Source of the DNA: Thermus islandicus DSM 21543
GTDB lineage: Bacteria; Deinococcota; Deinococci; Deinococcales; Thermaceae
Assembly (NCBI RefSeq): GCF_000421625.1
Contig: NZ_ATXJ01000007.1
Span: 1 to 64,000, forward strand
Reading direction: 5' to 3'
DNA: 64,000 bases
Shown: piece after piece, positions 6,495 through 18,766 of the stretch
Position numbering within the stretch: position 1 is the stretch's first letter
How the letters are laid out: each line of letters starts with the position of its first letter
Translations under genes and position numbers: made by a program
Notes under the pieces: generated by a model
Databases searched by the model: none
What the model was told of the DNA's origin: nothing
Seen by the model: the letters and a program-made list of their open reading frames with translations, nothing else

Positions 6495-7619
6495 TTGGAC
6501 GAGCGCTTTCTGCGAAGAGCCCTGCAGCTTGCCGAAAGGGCCCGGGGCCACACCAGCCCGAATCCCCTGGTCGGGGCGGTCTTGGTCAAGGAGGGGCATA
6601 TCCTTGGGGAGGGGTACCACCCCAGGGCAGGCGAGGCCCACGCGGAGGTCTTTGCCCTAAAGGCGGCGGGGGAGGCGGCGCGGGGGGCCACGGCCTACGT
6701 GACCCTCGAGCCCTGCGACCACTTCGGCCGCACCCCTCCCTGCTCCCTGGCCCTGATCGGGGCCGGGGTGGCCCGGGTGGTGGTGGCGGTCCGGGACGAG
6801 AACCCCCTGGCCCGGGGCGGTCTGGAGCGGCTACGGGAGGCCGGGGTGCGGGTGGAGGTGGGGCTATTGGAGCGGGAGGCCCGGGAGCAGAACGAGGCCT
6901 TCTTCACCGCCCAGAGGAAGCGCCGCCCCTTCGTCCTCCTCAAGGCGGCCCTCACCCTGGACGGGAAGGCGGCGGCCCCCTCGGGGGACGCCCGCTGGAT
7001 CTCCTCCGAGGCCAGCCGCCGTGTGGCCCACGCTTACCGACAGTGGCTCCCGGCGGTGATGGTAGGGGTGGGGACGGTGCTCCGGGACGACCCCGCCCTT
7101 ACCGTACGCGACCCCGACTTCCGCCCCTTCCCCCTGATGCTGGAGCCCCCGCCCCTCCGCGACCCCCTAAAGGTGGTCCTGGACACCGAGGCCCGCACCC
7201 CCCCCACGGCCCGCCTCTTCCGGCCTGGCCCCCGGGGGGAGCCTGCCCGGGTCCTGGTCCTGGTGGGGAAAGGCGCCCCCAGGGAGAGGGTTCGCGCCCT
7301 CGAGGCCGCGGGGGCCCGGGTGGCGGAGCTTCCCCGGGAAGGGGAGGGGGTGAGCCCGGAGGGGGCCTTGGCCTTCCTCTATGCCGAGGGGATAGACGGG
7401 GTGCTCCTGGAGGGAGGGCCCAGGCTGTACGGGGCCTTTGTGGCCCGGGGCCTCGTGGACAAGGTGGCCCTTTTCCTGGCCCCTAAGCTTCTGGGGGAGG
7501 GGAGGGGTCTTCTGGAGGGCTTGCGCTTGGAGAGGATGGCCGAGGCCCTTAGGCTTCGCCTGCACCGCCGGGAGTGGCTGGGCGAGGACCTGTGGCTCGA
7601 GGCCTACGTGGAGGGCTGA
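6495..7619 (+). CDS. ribD: RibD, bifunctional diaminohydroxyphosphoribosylaminopyrimidine deaminase / reductase
   Basis: 374 residues from TTG 6495 (MDERFLRRALQLAERARG). Catalyses the second and third steps of riboflavin synthesis. The deaminase domain (about 1-145) has zinc ligands H49-A-E51, C74 and C83 (PCDHFGRTPPC). The reductase domain (about 150-374) has KAALTLDGKAA and VLLEGGPRLYGAF for NADPH and substrate. The choice among TTG 6489, TTG 6495 and ATG 6471 is open: 6471 lies inside riboswitch P1, while the GGAGG at 6480-6484 is 4 nt from 6489 and 10 nt from 6495. 6495 gives the family-like N-terminus. First gene of the operon; ribE starts at the next base after its stop. Confidence 0.93.
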   Translation: MDERFLRRALQLAERARGHTSPNPLVGAVLVKEGHILGEGYHPRAGEAHAEVFALKAAGEAARGATAYVTLEPCDHFGRTPPCSLALIGAGVARVVVAVRDENPLARGGLERLREAGVRVEVGLLEREAREQNEAFFTAQRKRRPFVLLKAALTLDGKAAAPSGDARWISSEASRRVAHAYRQWLPAVMVGVGTVLRDDPALTVRDPDFRPFPLMLEPPPLRDPLKVVLDTEARTPPTARLFRPGPRGEPARVLVLVGKGAPRERVRALEAAGARVAELPREGEGVSPEGALAFLYAEGIDGVLLEGGPRLYGAFVARGLVDKVALFLAPKLLGEGRGLLEGLRLERMAEALRLRLHRREWLGEDLWLEAYVEG

Positions 7620-8207
7620 ATGTTCACCGGGCTGGTGGAGGAGACGGGAAAGATCCTGGAGGTAGAGGAAGGGCCCTTCCTCAAGGTCCGAATCGGGGCA
7701 AGGAGGGTTCTTGAGGACCTCGAGGTGGGCGACTCCGTGGCCGTGGACGGGGTCTGCCTCACCGCGGTGGCCGTGGACGGGGAGGGGTTTTGGGTGGAGC
7801 TAGCCCGGGAGACCTTGAGGCGCACCGCCCCCACCACCTGGCGGGTGGGCCACCGGCCTAACCTGGAACGGGCCCTGAAGGTGGGGGACCGCCTCGGTGG
7901 GCACTTCGTCACCGGCCATGTGGACGGGGTGGCGGAGCTTGTGGAGGTGCGGGAGGCGCCAGGGGCGAGGGACTTCGTCTTCTTGCCTCCTAGGGGGCTT
8001 TCCCCCTACCTCGCCGAGAAGGGAAGCGTGGCCTTAAATGGGGTTTCCTTGACGGTGGCGGGCCTCGAGGGGGAAGCCTTCTTGGTTACCCTCATCCCCC
8101 ACACCCTCGCCGTCACCAACCTGGGGGGGCTCGGGCCGGGGGACAGGGTGAACCTGGAGGTGGACCTCATCGCCCGCTACGTGGCGAGGCTTTTGGGGAG
8201 GGCGTGA
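7620..8207 (+). CDS. ribE: Riboflavin synthase alpha subunit
   Basis: 195 residues. Dismutates two 6,7-dimethyl-8-ribityllumazines to riboflavin. Two tandem lumazine-binding barrels are visible: MFTGLVEETGKI and GDSVAVDGVCLT in the first (1-about 90), GHFVTGHVDGV and GSVALNGVSLTV in the second. ATG immediately follows the ribD stop; the TGA stop shares its final A with the ribBA ATG. Also called ribC in some species. Confidence 0.94.
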   Translation: MFTGLVEETGKILEVEEGPFLKVRIGARRVLEDLEVGDSVAVDGVCLTAVAVDGEGFWVELARETLRRTAPTTWRVGHRPNLERALKVGDRLGGHFVTGHVDGVAELVEVREAPGARDFVFLPPRGLSPYLAEKGSVALNGVSLTVAGLEGEAFLVTLIPHTLAVTNLGGLGPGDRVNLEVDLIARYVARLLGRA

Positions 8208-9406
8208 TGGAGGGCATCGCGAGCGTTCAGGAGCTTCTGGAGGAGCTCCGCCGGGGTCGTCCGGTGATCCTGGTGGACGACGAGGACCGGGAGAACGAGG
8301 GCGACCTCATCATGGCGGCGGAGCACGTGACCCCGGAGTGGGTGAACTTCATGCTCCGAGAGTGCCGGGGCCTCCTCTGCGTGGCCCTCACGGAGGAAAG
8401 GGCCAGGGCCCTGGACCTCCCCCTCATGGTGGAGCGGAACCAAGACCCCCAGGGCACGCGCTTCACCGTGAGCGTGGATGCCCGGGGGACGAGCACGGGG
8501 ATCAGCGCCTTGGAGCGGGCGGCCACCATAAGGCTCCTCGCCGACCTCGAGGCCACCCCGCAGGACTTCCGCCGCCCGGGGCACGTTTTTCCCCTGGTGG
8601 CCAGGCCCGGCGGGGTCCTTCGCCGCGCTGGGCACACGGAGGCCACGGTGGACCTCCTGCGCCTCGCCGGGCTCACCCCGGTGGGGAGCCTCATTGAGAT
8701 CCTCAAGGAGGACGGCACCATGGCCCGCCTGCCGGACCTCTTGGCCTTCGCCCAGAGGCACGGCCTCAGGGTGGGGACCATCGCCGACCTCATCCGCTAC
8801 CGCCTGGAGCGGGGGGATCTTTATGTGCGGCGGGAGGCGGAGGCCCTGCTTCCCACCCGCTTTGGGGAGTTCCGCATCCTGGGGTACCGGGACACCCTCA
8901 CGGGGGAGGAGCACGCCGCCTTGGTCATGGGGAGCTGGGACCCGGAGGAGCCCGTCTTGGTGCGCATGCACTCCGAGTGCCTCACCGGGGACGCCCTCCA
9001 CTCCCTGCGCTGCGACTGCGGCTTCCAGCGGGACCTCGCCCTGGAGAGGATCGCCGAGGAGGGGAAGGGGGTCCTGGTCTACCTGAGGCAGGAGGGGCGG
9101 GGGATCGGCCTCGTGAACAAGATCCGGGCCTATGCCCTCCAGGACCGGGGCCTGGACACGGTGGAGGCGAACCTGGTGCTGGGCTTTCCCCCGGACCTCC
9201 GGGACTACGGGGTGGGGGCCCAGATCCTCTATGACCTCGGGGTGCGGAAGATGCGCCTCCTCACCAACAACCCCCGCAAGGTCCGGGCCCTTTCTGGCTT
9301 CGGCATAGAGATCGTGGAGCGCCTCCCCTTGCGGGCCGGGGACAACCCCTTTAACGAGCGCTACCTCCAGGCCAAGAAGGAGAAGCTCGGGCACTGGATG
9401 GACTGA
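8207..9406 (+). CDS. ribBA: RibBA, DHBP synthase / GTP cyclohydrolase II
   Basis: 399 residues from ATG 8207 (a GTG at 8204 is directly in front). The N-terminal DHBP synthase domain (about 1-200) has the acidic loop DDEDRENEGDLIMAAE and RRAGHTEATVDL. The C-terminal GTP cyclohydrolase II domain has the zinc Cys set at about 258, 269 and 271 (SECLTGDALHSLRCDCG) and YLRQEGRGIGL. It supplies both precursors of the pathway. Last rib gene here: ribH (lumazine synthase), needed between RibBA/RibD and RibE, does not follow and is not in the window. Confidence 0.95.
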   Translation: MEGIASVQELLEELRRGRPVILVDDEDRENEGDLIMAAEHVTPEWVNFMLRECRGLLCVALTEERARALDLPLMVERNQDPQGTRFTVSVDARGTSTGISALERAATIRLLADLEATPQDFRRPGHVFPLVARPGGVLRRAGHTEATVDLLRLAGLTPVGSLIEILKEDGTMARLPDLLAFAQRHGLRVGTIADLIRYRLERGDLYVRREAEALLPTRFGEFRILGYRDTLTGEEHAALVMGSWDPEEPVLVRMHSECLTGDALHSLRCDCGFQRDLALERIAEEGKGVLVYLRQEGRGIGLVNKIRAYALQDRGLDTVEANLVLGFPPDLRDYGVGAQILYDLGVRKMRLLTNNPRKVRALSGFGIEIVERLPLRAGDNPFNERYLQAKKEKLGHWMD

Positions 9407-9413
9407 GCCGGGG

Positions 9414-9419
9414 TAGCAT
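9414..9419 (+). promoter_or_regulatory. TAGCAT -10 box, leaderless promoter of the vWA gene
   Basis: TAGCAT ends 6 nt before GTG 9426 and begins 7 nt after the ribBA stop, so the vWA gene probably has its own leaderless start in addition to any read-through. Confidence 0.45.
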
Positions 9420-9425
9420 GGGGGT

Positions 9426-11561
9426 GTGCCCGGGGTTTTTCTCCTTAGGGGCCTCGTCCTCCTTCTCCTCCTCCTCGCCTTCCTGGACCTCCGCTGGCCC
9501 CTACCGGGGAGGGTGGTCTACCTCTTAGACTTCTCCCCGTCCGCCAGGGAAAGTGTCTTCGCCCTGGCGGCTAGGCTTCCCCCCCACGCCTTCTACCTGG
9601 CCTTCGCCGAGCGGGCCGCGCTCCTCCCCGGGCCCACGGCGAGGAGGCTGGACCTGGGGGAGAGGACGGACCTGCGGGCGGCCTTCCGGGAGGCGGCCAG
9701 GCTCAGGCCGAGCCGGGTGGTCCTGGTCTCGGACGGCCTCTTGGAACCCGTCCCCCCGCCCTTTCCCCTGGACGCCCTCTATGTGCCCCCGAAACCCCAT
9801 GTGGACTTGCGCCTCGTCCCCCCGCCCTACCCCCTTTTCGGCGAGACCGTGGGGGTAGGGGTGGTCCTCGAGGCCCCCGTGCCTGCCGAGGCCCGCCTCC
9901 GGGTAGAGGGACCTGGGGGGATTCTGGAGCGCTCCCTCCGGCTTTCGGGCCGAAGGGCCTTCCCTTACACCTTTCCCCTCACCGAAGAGGCCGAGGTGAG
10001 GGCGGTGGCGGAAGGTCCTTGGGGAAGGAGCGAGGCCCGGGTAAGGGTGGCCCCGGCTGACCGGGCCAAGGCCTGGGTCCTGGGGGACCCGGCCCTCGCC
10101 CGCTACCTCGAGGCCCAGGGCTTCCAGGTGGAGGAGGGCCCCTTGCGGTTTCCCCTGGCGGCGGACCAGGTGGACCTGGTGGCCGTGGGGGTGGGGGTGC
10201 CGGACCTGCCCGAGGGCGCACCCGAGGCCCTTCGGGACTTCCTTCGGCAGGGAGGGGGCCTCCTCTTCACCGCCACCCCCAGGGGCCTCTTCTTTGGCGG
10301 CTGGGACCGGGCGCTGCCGGAGGAGCTCCCGCTCAAGCCCCTGGGGCGCAAGGGGGCGGCTTTGGTCCTGGTCCTGGACGTTTCCGGGAGCATGGCGGGG
10401 GAGAAGCTCAATATGGCGGTCACTGGGGCCTTAGAGCTGGTCCGGAGCGCCGCCCCCGAGGACTACCTGGGGGTGGTCCTGTTCGGCTCCGGCTCCCGGG
10501 TCCTCTTCCCGCCCCGGCCCATGACGGCCCAGGGGAGGAAGGAGGCGGAAAGCCTCCTGCTTTCCGTGCGGGCCGGGGGCGGGACCGTGCTTGGGCAGGC
10601 CTTCCGGGAGGCCCTCCGTCTTCTCCAGGGGGTCCCTGTGGAGCGGAAGGCGGTCCTGGTCCTCACGGATGGCCTGATCTCCGACCCCAAGGAGCCCATC
10701 CTCTCCCTGGCGGCGGCCTCTGGGGTGGAGGTGAGCGCCCTGGCGCTGGGCCCGGACGCGGATGCGCCCTTCCTGGAGGAGCTGGCCCAAAGGAGCGGGG
10801 GGCGGTTCTACCGGGCGGCCTTTCCCAAGGACCTCCCCCGCCTCTTCCTCAGGGAGGGGCAGAAGGTGTTCCGGGGGGAGAGGCTGGAGGGGCGCTTTCC
10901 CGTGGAGGCCGCTTCCCATCCCTTGGCGCAGGGCTTCGCCTTTCCTCCCCTAGCCGTCCTCCTTCCGGCCCGGGCCGAGCCGTGGGCCGAGGTGGTGCTG
11001 CATAGCGGTGGGCGGGCGGTGCTCGCCTTGGGGGAGAGGGGAGAGGGCAGGGTGGCCGCCCTGGCCACGGACCTCTCCCGCTCCTGGCAGGGCTGGGAGG
11101 GGGCGGCCCCCTTTCTCGGCGGGCTCGCCCGCTATCTGGCAGGGTCCCGGCAGGCCTTGGCCCTCCACGCCTACCCGGAGGGCCCCGGGGTGAGGCTTGT
11201 GGTCCTGGGGAGGCTGGAGGCCCCTGTGGCCCGGGTGGGGGGGAGGGAGGTGCCCCTGGTGCCCACCGCTTTCCTGCGGTACGAGGCCTTTCTGGAGGGG
11301 GAAGGGGTTCTCCTGGACGGGAAGCGGCGCATCCCCCTAAGGCTGCCCCTGCCGGGGGAGTGGACCCCTAGGGACGGGGAGGCGGTGCTCCGCGCCTTGA
11401 GCGAGGGGAGCGGGGGGAGGTTCCTCTCCCTTGGGGACCTCCCCCAGGCGGCCTCCGCTTTCCTTCCCCTCAGGCCTTACCTCCTGGGGTTAGCCCTCGC
11501 CCTCTTCCTCCTGGAGCGGCTCCTCGAGGCCCGCTCTGGGCGGTTTCCCCAGGTCCCTTAA
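9426..11561 (+). CDS. Membrane-anchored von Willebrand factor A domain protein
   Basis: 711 residues. An N-terminal hydrophobic helix (about 5-20) and a C-terminal one (PYLLGLALALFLLERLL) anchor it. Residues about 215-310 look like a glutamine-amidotransferase-like Rossmann segment (GGGLLFTATP). A VWA domain follows from about 312, with the MIDAS motif DVSGS near 318-322, a Thr in GGGTVLGQAF, and TDG in VLVLTDGLI. This plan resembles BatA/BatB-like or YfbK-like membrane VWA proteins that bind ligands through a divalent metal. No MoxR ATPase is adjacent. Function is unknown. Confidence 0.75.
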   Translation: MPGVFLLRGLVLLLLLLAFLDLRWPLPGRVVYLLDFSPSARESVFALAARLPPHAFYLAFAERAALLPGPTARRLDLGERTDLRAAFREAARLRPSRVVLVSDGLLEPVPPPFPLDALYVPPKPHVDLRLVPPPYPLFGETVGVGVVLEAPVPAEARLRVEGPGGILERSLRLSGRRAFPYTFPLTEEAEVRAVAEGPWGRSEARVRVAPADRAKAWVLGDPALARYLEAQGFQVEEGPLRFPLAADQVDLVAVGVGVPDLPEGAPEALRDFLRQGGGLLFTATPRGLFFGGWDRALPEELPLKPLGRKGAALVLVLDVSGSMAGEKLNMAVTGALELVRSAAPEDYLGVVLFGSGSRVLFPPRPMTAQGRKEAESLLLSVRAGGGTVLGQAFREALRLLQGVPVERKAVLVLTDGLISDPKEPILSLAAASGVEVSALALGPDADAPFLEELAQRSGGRFYRAAFPKDLPRLFLREGQKVFRGERLEGRFPVEAASHPLAQGFAFPPLAVLLPARAEPWAEVVLHSGGRAVLALGERGEGRVAALATDLSRSWQGWEGAAPFLGGLARYLAGSRQALALHAYPEGPGVRLVVLGRLEAPVARVGGREVPLVPTAFLRYEAFLEGEGVLLDGKRRIPLRLPLPGEWTPRDGEAVLRALSEGSGGRFLSLGDLPQAASAFLPLRPYLLGLALALFLLERLLEARSGRFPQVP

Positions 11562-11618
11562 GGCTTCTCATGTGCAGAGTTGGCAGGCTAGGTTAGGAGG
11601 GGAGGGCAACCTAAAAGC

Positions 11619-11990
11619 ATGCTCCATTGGGACGAGGAGCTGGAAAGGCGGCTAGCCCCCTTGCGGGCGAAAAGGGAGGAGGAAAACCGGAGAATCGCCG
11701 AGCTGGAAGAGAGGCTGCACCAGGCCTCCTTTGAACTCCAGCTCCTTCGCCGCTACCTGCGCCAGGCCGAGGAGGAGAACCGCCGGCTCCGGGTGCAGGT
11801 GGGGGCCATGGCCCTGGGCGGGGCGGGTCTAGCGGAGGTGAAGGGGATCCTGGAGGAGGCCTGGCTGGAGCTTGTCCTCCACGCCTCCCCCCAGGCGGAG
11901 CGCCTGGGGGCCCTCATCCAAGCGGTGGAGCGCCTGCTTGCCGAAACCCCTCGCCCATCTGAACCAGGACCGCCTCCCCCCGCACCGTAA
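11619..11990 (+). CDS. Coiled-coil protein of unknown function
   Basis: 123 residues. Residues 4-60 are strongly heptad-like and charged (ELERRLAPLRAKREEENRRI, AELEERLHQASFELQLLRRY), predicting a long coiled coil. A small Ala/Leu-rich helical domain and a Pro-rich end ([10 protein letters not shown]) follow. A GGAGGGGAGGG tract lies about 11 nt before the ATG. The 3' end overlaps the convergent thioesterase gene by 77 bp. I do not recognise a family. Confidence 0.6.
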   Translation: MLHWDEELERRLAPLRAKREEENRRIAELEERLHQASFELQLLRRYLRQAEEENRRLRVQVGAMALGGAGLAEVKGILEEAWLELVLHASPQAERLGALIQAVERLLAETPRPSEPGPPPPAP

Positions 11991-12399
11991 GGACCCCTTC
12001 GGCGTAGAGCCCGGTCTCCACCACCACCTTCCTCCCCTTCACCTCCCGGGGCCGGCCCACGAGAAGAAGCTCCGGCCCCAAGGGAGTGGGCTTCAGGTAG
12101 TCCACCTTCAGGCTCGCCGTGACGAAGCGCAAGGGGGTTTCCTCCAGGGAGAGGCCCTCCGCCTGGGCCTTGGCGGCGGCCGCCGTGGCGGTGGAGTGGC
12201 AGTCCACCAAGGAGGCCAAAAGCCCCCCGTAGACGAAGCCAGGGAGGGCGGTGTGGTGGGGAGAGGGGGTAAAGCGGGTCTCGCTTTCTCCCCTCTCAGG
12301 GTGCCAGTAGGTCTTGACGTGGAGGCCGTGGGCGTTCAGGTAACCGCACCCGTAGCAGTGGGCCCACTCGGGGGGGTAGTAGAGCTGGATGGCCTTCAT
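11914..12399 (-). CDS. Hotdog-fold acyl-CoA thioesterase (PaaI-like)
   Basis: 161 residues. Single hotdog domain: the [20 protein letters not shown] segment matches the PaaI pattern of a Gly-rich loop followed by the long helix with Asp at the active site, then [15 protein letters not shown]. The N-terminal [12 protein letters not shown], with two Cys, is common in this subgroup. It probably hydrolyses a CoA thioester; the substrate is not known. ATG overlaps the stop of the B12-binding mutase subunit by four bases, so it is translated with the mutase operon and may clear an acyl-CoA from that pathway. Confidence 0.75.
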   Translation of the reverse strand: MKAIQLYYPPEWAHCYGCGYLNAHGLHVKTYWHPERGESETRFTPSPHHTALPGFVYGGLLASLVDCHSTATAAAAKAQAEGLSLEETPLRFVTASLKVDYLKPTPLGPELLLVGRPREVKGRKVVVETGLYAEGVLTVRGEAVLVQMGEGFRQAGAPPLG

Positions 12400-12815
12400 G
12401 CCAGCCCCTGGGCTTTCCAGCGCTCGGGTACCGCCCTCTTGAGGAAGTCCACGATTTCCTGGGTCAGGGTCCCGGGGCCGAAGACCGCGGCCACCCCGAG
12501 CTCCTTCAGCTTGGGCACGTCCTCATCGGGGATGATGCCCCCGCCGAAGACGAGGATGTCCGAGGCCCCCCGTTCCTCCAGAAGCCGCTTCACCTCGCGG
12601 AAGTAGTGCATGTGGGCCCCCGAGAGGATGGAGAGGCCAATCGCGTCCACGTCCTCCTGAATGGCGGCGGAGACGATCATTTCTGGGGTCTGGCGGAGCC
12701 CCGTGTAGATCACCTCCATGCCCGCATCCCGGAGGGCCCGGGCCACCACCTTGGCCCCGCGGTCGTGCCCGTCCAGGCCGGGCTTGGCGATGAGCACCCG
12801 TATGCGCCTGTCCAC
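12396..12815 (-). CDS. Methylmalonyl-CoA mutase, B12-binding subunit
   Basis: 139 residues from GTG 12815, with AAGGAGG Shine-Dalgarno in front. This is the stand-alone cobalamin-binding domain: DGHDRG at 15-20 supplies the His17 lower axial ligand of cobalt. [12 protein letters not shown] and [14 protein letters not shown] complete the nucleotide-tail pocket. Together with the 551-residue catalytic subunit it makes an adenosylcobalamin-dependent acyl-CoA mutase (methylmalonyl-CoA or a related branched acyl-CoA). The end [15 protein letters not shown] is typical. Repeat R2 lies between the two subunit genes. Confidence 0.9.
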   Translation of the reverse strand: MDRRIRVLIAKPGLDGHDRGAKVVARALRDAGMEVIYTGLRQTPEMIVSAAIQEDVDAIGLSILSGAHMHYFREVKRLLEERGASDILVFGGGIIPDEDVPKLKELGVAAVFGPGTLTQEIVDFLKRAVPERWKAQGLA

Positions 12816-12825
12816 GTCTGCCTCC

Positions 12826-12906
12826 TTATACCCTTTGCTTCTGGTTCCTGCGCTCCAAAAAACCTCGCAGGGGCGTTCTACCCGCCCAAGCCCGCATGGG
12901 GTGGTA

Positions 12907-12909
<3 letters not shown>
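12826..12909 (+). repeat. Dispersed intergenic repeat, copy R2
   Basis: Full-length copy with both ends: TTATACCCTTTGC at the left, then TTCCTGCGCTCCAAAAAACC, a GGGGCGTTCTACC block, and CCCGCATGGGGTGGTATTA at the right. The right-hand end supplies the TAA stop (12909-12907) of the mutase large subunit on the minus strand. It fills nearly the whole gap between the two mutase genes. Confidence 0.75.
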
Positions 12910-14562
<1,653 letters not shown>

Positions 14563-14580
14563 GGACCCTCCCTTGCTTCC

Positions 14581-14586
14581 AGTATA
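14581..14586 (-). promoter_or_regulatory. -10 box of the mutase operon promoter
   Basis: TATACT on the minus strand, 18 nt before the ATG at 14562, with an AGGGAGGG Shine-Dalgarno between them. The -35 region (TTTCCC) is weak. Confidence 0.5.
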
Positions 14587-14614
14587 CGGTTTTTTACCGG
14601 AAGGGAAAAGGGCG

Positions 14615-14701
14615 TCATACCTTTGGTTTGGGTGCCTGCGCTAAAAAACCTCGCGGGGACGTTCTACCGGGGCCCCCATGCGGGCCCAAGGGGTGGTATC
14701 A
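14615..14701 (+). repeat. Dispersed intergenic repeat, copy R3 (reference copy)
   Basis: Left end TCATACCTTTGG, then GTGCCTGCGCTAAAAAACC, TCGCGGGGACGTTCTACCGG, the core GGCCCCCATGCGGGCCC, and right end AAGGGGTGGTATCA. The ends are short imperfect inverted repeats (ATACC...GGTAT). The right-hand TCA is the TGA stop of the CDF transporter on the minus strand. It occupies the gap between that gene and the mutase promoter. Confidence 0.75.
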
Positions 14702-15564
14702 GGCTTTGCGCTCGCTCTCCGGCTCCACGTGGATGGTGACCGCGAGCCCCGGGAAGGCCTCCTCCAAGGTCCGTTCCAGCCGGTCGCAGAGCCGGTGGGC
14801 CTCGGCCACCGGCATCGTTCCGGGCACCACCAGGTGGAACTCCAAGAAGGCCCGGTGGCCCGCCTTCCGCGTCCTCAGGTCGTGGACCTCTAAGGCCTTT
14901 CCCTGAAGCTCCCTGGCGATCACCGCCTGGATGCGGGCCACCTCCTCTGGGGAAAGCCCCTCGTCCATCAGGCCCCCCACCGACTGGCGCACCAGGCGGA
15001 GGCCCAGGAGGAGGATGTGCCCCGCCACCAGGAGGGCGAGGAGGGGGTCCAGCACCCAGAGGCGCGTGAGCCCGGCAAGCCCTACTCCGAGGAGGACCCC
15101 CAAGGAGGTGAGGACATCGGAGAGGACGTGGTAACCGTCGGCGGTGAGGGCGGGGGAGCGGAGGCGCCTTCCCTCCCGGAGGAGAACGTAGGCCAGGAGG
15201 CCGTTGAGCCCGGAGGCCAGGAGGGCAAGCCCAAGCCCCGGGCCTAGGTCCCCCAAGGGGGTGGGATGGAGGAGGCGGGGAAGGGCCTCCCTGGCGATGA
15301 GGAGGGCGGCCAGCACCACCAGGACGCCTTCCAGCACGGCGGAGAAGTACTCCGCCTTGGTGTGGCCAAAGGGGTGGGTGGCGTCCGGGGGACGTTGGGC
15401 GAAGCGGATGGCCAAGAGGGCTAGGAGGGCCGCGGCCACGTTCACCGTGGACTCGAGGGCGTCGGAGAGGAGGGCCAAGGAGCTCGTAAGGAGGTAGGCG
15501 AGCCCCTTGAGCCCCAGGACCAGGAGGGCCACGACCAGGCTAGCCAAGGCGGCCCGTTCCGCCA

Positions 15565-15565
<1 letters not shown>
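14699..15565 (-). CDS. czrB: Cation diffusion facilitator, zinc/cadmium exporter of the CzrB type
   Basis: 288 residues from GTG 15565 (MAERAALASLVVALLVLG). Six transmembrane helices; metal-site Asp/His in LSDALESTVN (helix 2) and DGYHVLSDVLTSLG (helix 5), with HPFGHTKAEYFSA between. The C-terminal cytoplasmic domain (about 205-288) has VHDLRTRKAGHRAFLEFHLV and ends HVEPESE, as in T. thermophilus CzrB. Exports Zn2+/Cd2+ against protons. An upstream TTG would add five residues inside lysS; the GTG shares its G with the lysS stop TAG, so the genes are coupled. Its own TGA stop comes from repeat R3. Confidence 0.88.
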
Positions 15566-17563
<1,998 letters not shown>

Positions 17564-17626
17564 AGCTCACCTCGTAAGTCATGGAGGCCGGCCAAAGCCG
17601 ACCTCCTTGGCCCAAGGGCCCCCTTC

Positions 17627-17989
17627 TCAGGTGAGTATACCCCGAAGGAGGATTTCCCTCAAACGCTCCGGCTCGGCGTGGCCCGCGCAGGCCGCCGTGT
17701 CCTGGCACAGGACCAGGTAGCGCAGATGGGTCTCCCTCCCCCCCACGGGGTGGCGGAAGAAGCCCAGGGCGCTTCCCGAGAGGTGGCGGCGGCAGGCCTC
17801 GCAGACCTGGGGGCCGGCCACGTGGCCGGGGAGGGGCTCGAGGGCGAGGCGAAGCTCAGGCGGTCCCTTCTCCAGGATCACCACCCGCCCCTCCTCGTCC
17901 CGGTAGTAGAGGATCTCCCCAAGGGGGAGAAGGTCAGGGGAGGTGCCTGGAAAGAGTTCCAGGATCAGCTCCCGCTCTTCGTGGTCCAT
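17627..17989 (-). CDS. Conserved hypothetical protein with a putative zinc site
   Basis: 120 residues. The N-terminal 55 residues are acidic and beta-like. The C-terminal half carries VCEACRRH and, about 32 residues later, LCQDTAACAGH: a C-x2-C plus C-x5-C arrangement suggesting one zinc ion in a treble-clef-like finger. The pattern recalls the finger of the EF-G-binding FBP family, but the match is weak. It lies between dgkA and gfh1 on the same strand. Function is not known. Confidence 0.55.
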   Translation of the reverse strand: MDHEERELILELFPGTSPDLLPLGEILYYRDEEGRVVILEKGPPELRLALEPLPGHVAGPQVCEACRRHLSGSALGFFRHPVGGRETHLRYLVLCQDTAACAGHAEPERLREILLRGILT

Positions 17990-17993
17990 GCCC

Positions 17994-18392
17994 CTAGCTT
18001 AGCCCAAGGTGGCGGAAAAGGGGGGGCAGGAAGAGGCGGAGGCCCACGAGGAGGGCGAGGAGGCTTGCCAGCAGGACGGCGGCCGCCGCCGTGTCCTTGG
18101 CCTGCTTGGCCAGGGGGTGGTAGACGGGGCTTGCCAGGTCGGTGAGGGCCTCGAGGGCGGTGTTCACGAGCTCCAGGGAGAGAACGAGGGCGGCGAGGAG
18201 AAGGACGGGGAGGGGGTCCACCCCGAGCCAGAGGGCCAGGAGGAGGGCCAGAAGCCCCAGGTAGGCCTCGAGGCGGAAGTTGCGCTGCACCCGCCAGGCG
18301 TAGGCCAGGCCCTGGAGGGCGTAGGCGAAGGAGCGGAGGATCCCCTTTACAGCGTGAGGATCCTCTCTTGGACGCGGCGGAAGCCCTCCCAA
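17994..18392 (-). CDS. dgkA: Diacylglycerol/undecaprenol kinase (DgkA family)
   Basis: 132 residues from TTG 18392. Three transmembrane helices; the family signature is clear in ELVNTALEALTDLASP, then HPLAKQAKDTAAAAVLLASL. It phosphorylates undecaprenol or diacylglycerol at the membrane. No ATG or GTG exists near the conserved start (the codon before [10 protein letters not shown] is GTA). TTG 18392, inside ybeY, has an AAGGAGGAGGA Shine-Dalgarno at proper distance; the next start is an ATG at 18431, much deeper in ybeY. It overlaps ybeY by 46 bp, the same gene order as phoH-ybeY-dgkA in Firmicutes. Confidence 0.85.
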   Translation of the reverse strand: MGGLPPRPREDPHAVKGILRSFAYALQGLAYAWRVQRNFRLEAYLGLLALLLALWLGVDPLPVLLLAALVLSLELVNTALEALTDLASPVYHPLAKQAKDTAAAAVLLASLLALLVGLRLFLPPLFRHLGLS

Positions 18393-18766
18393 TCCTCCTC
18401 CTTCGCGTGGTCGTGGCCCAGGAGGTGCCATAGCCCGTGGGCCGAAAGCACCAGCACCTCCTCCTCCAAGGGGGCTCCCCGGGCCTTCGCCTGCTTTCCT
18501 GCGGTGTCCAGGCTGATCCAGATGTCCCCAAGGTGCGGGGGGAGGAAGGGGTCTTCGGGCTCGTAATGGGGGAAGGAGAGGACGTCCGTGGCCTCATCCT
18601 CCCCCCACCACGCCCGCTTGAGGGCCCGTAGCCTCCGGTCCCCGGTGAGGATCACCGTGACCGCCTTGTCCCCTACCCCAAGCTCCTCCATCAGGGCCTG
18701 GAGGGCCTTTTTTAGCCGGGGAACAAGACCCTTGGGGGGCCGTTTATTGGCCACCACCGCCACCAC
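18347..18766 (-). CDS. ybeY: YbeY, rRNA maturation endoribonuclease
   Basis: 139 residues. The zinc motif HxxxHxxxxxH is present as [11 protein letters not shown] with His110, His114 and His120. [11 protein letters not shown] and GDIWISLD are the other family signatures. YbeY takes part in 16S rRNA 3' end processing and ribosome quality control. Several in-frame GTG codons occur at the start; 18766 is the first. It overlaps phoH upstream by 23 bp and dgkA downstream. Confidence 0.94.
   Translation of the reverse strand: MVAVVANKRPPKGLVPRLKKALQALMEELGVGDKAVTVILTGDRRLRALKRAWWGEDEATDVLSFPHYEPEDPFLPPHLGDIWISLDTAGKQAKARGAPLEEEVLVLSAHGLWHLLGHDHAKEEDWEGFRRVQERILTL

Noticed and set aside
8177-9394. 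A 405-codon frame antisense to ribBA
   Set aside because: Low-complexity His/Pro/Gly composition, fully overlapped by RibBA with intact catalytic motifs.
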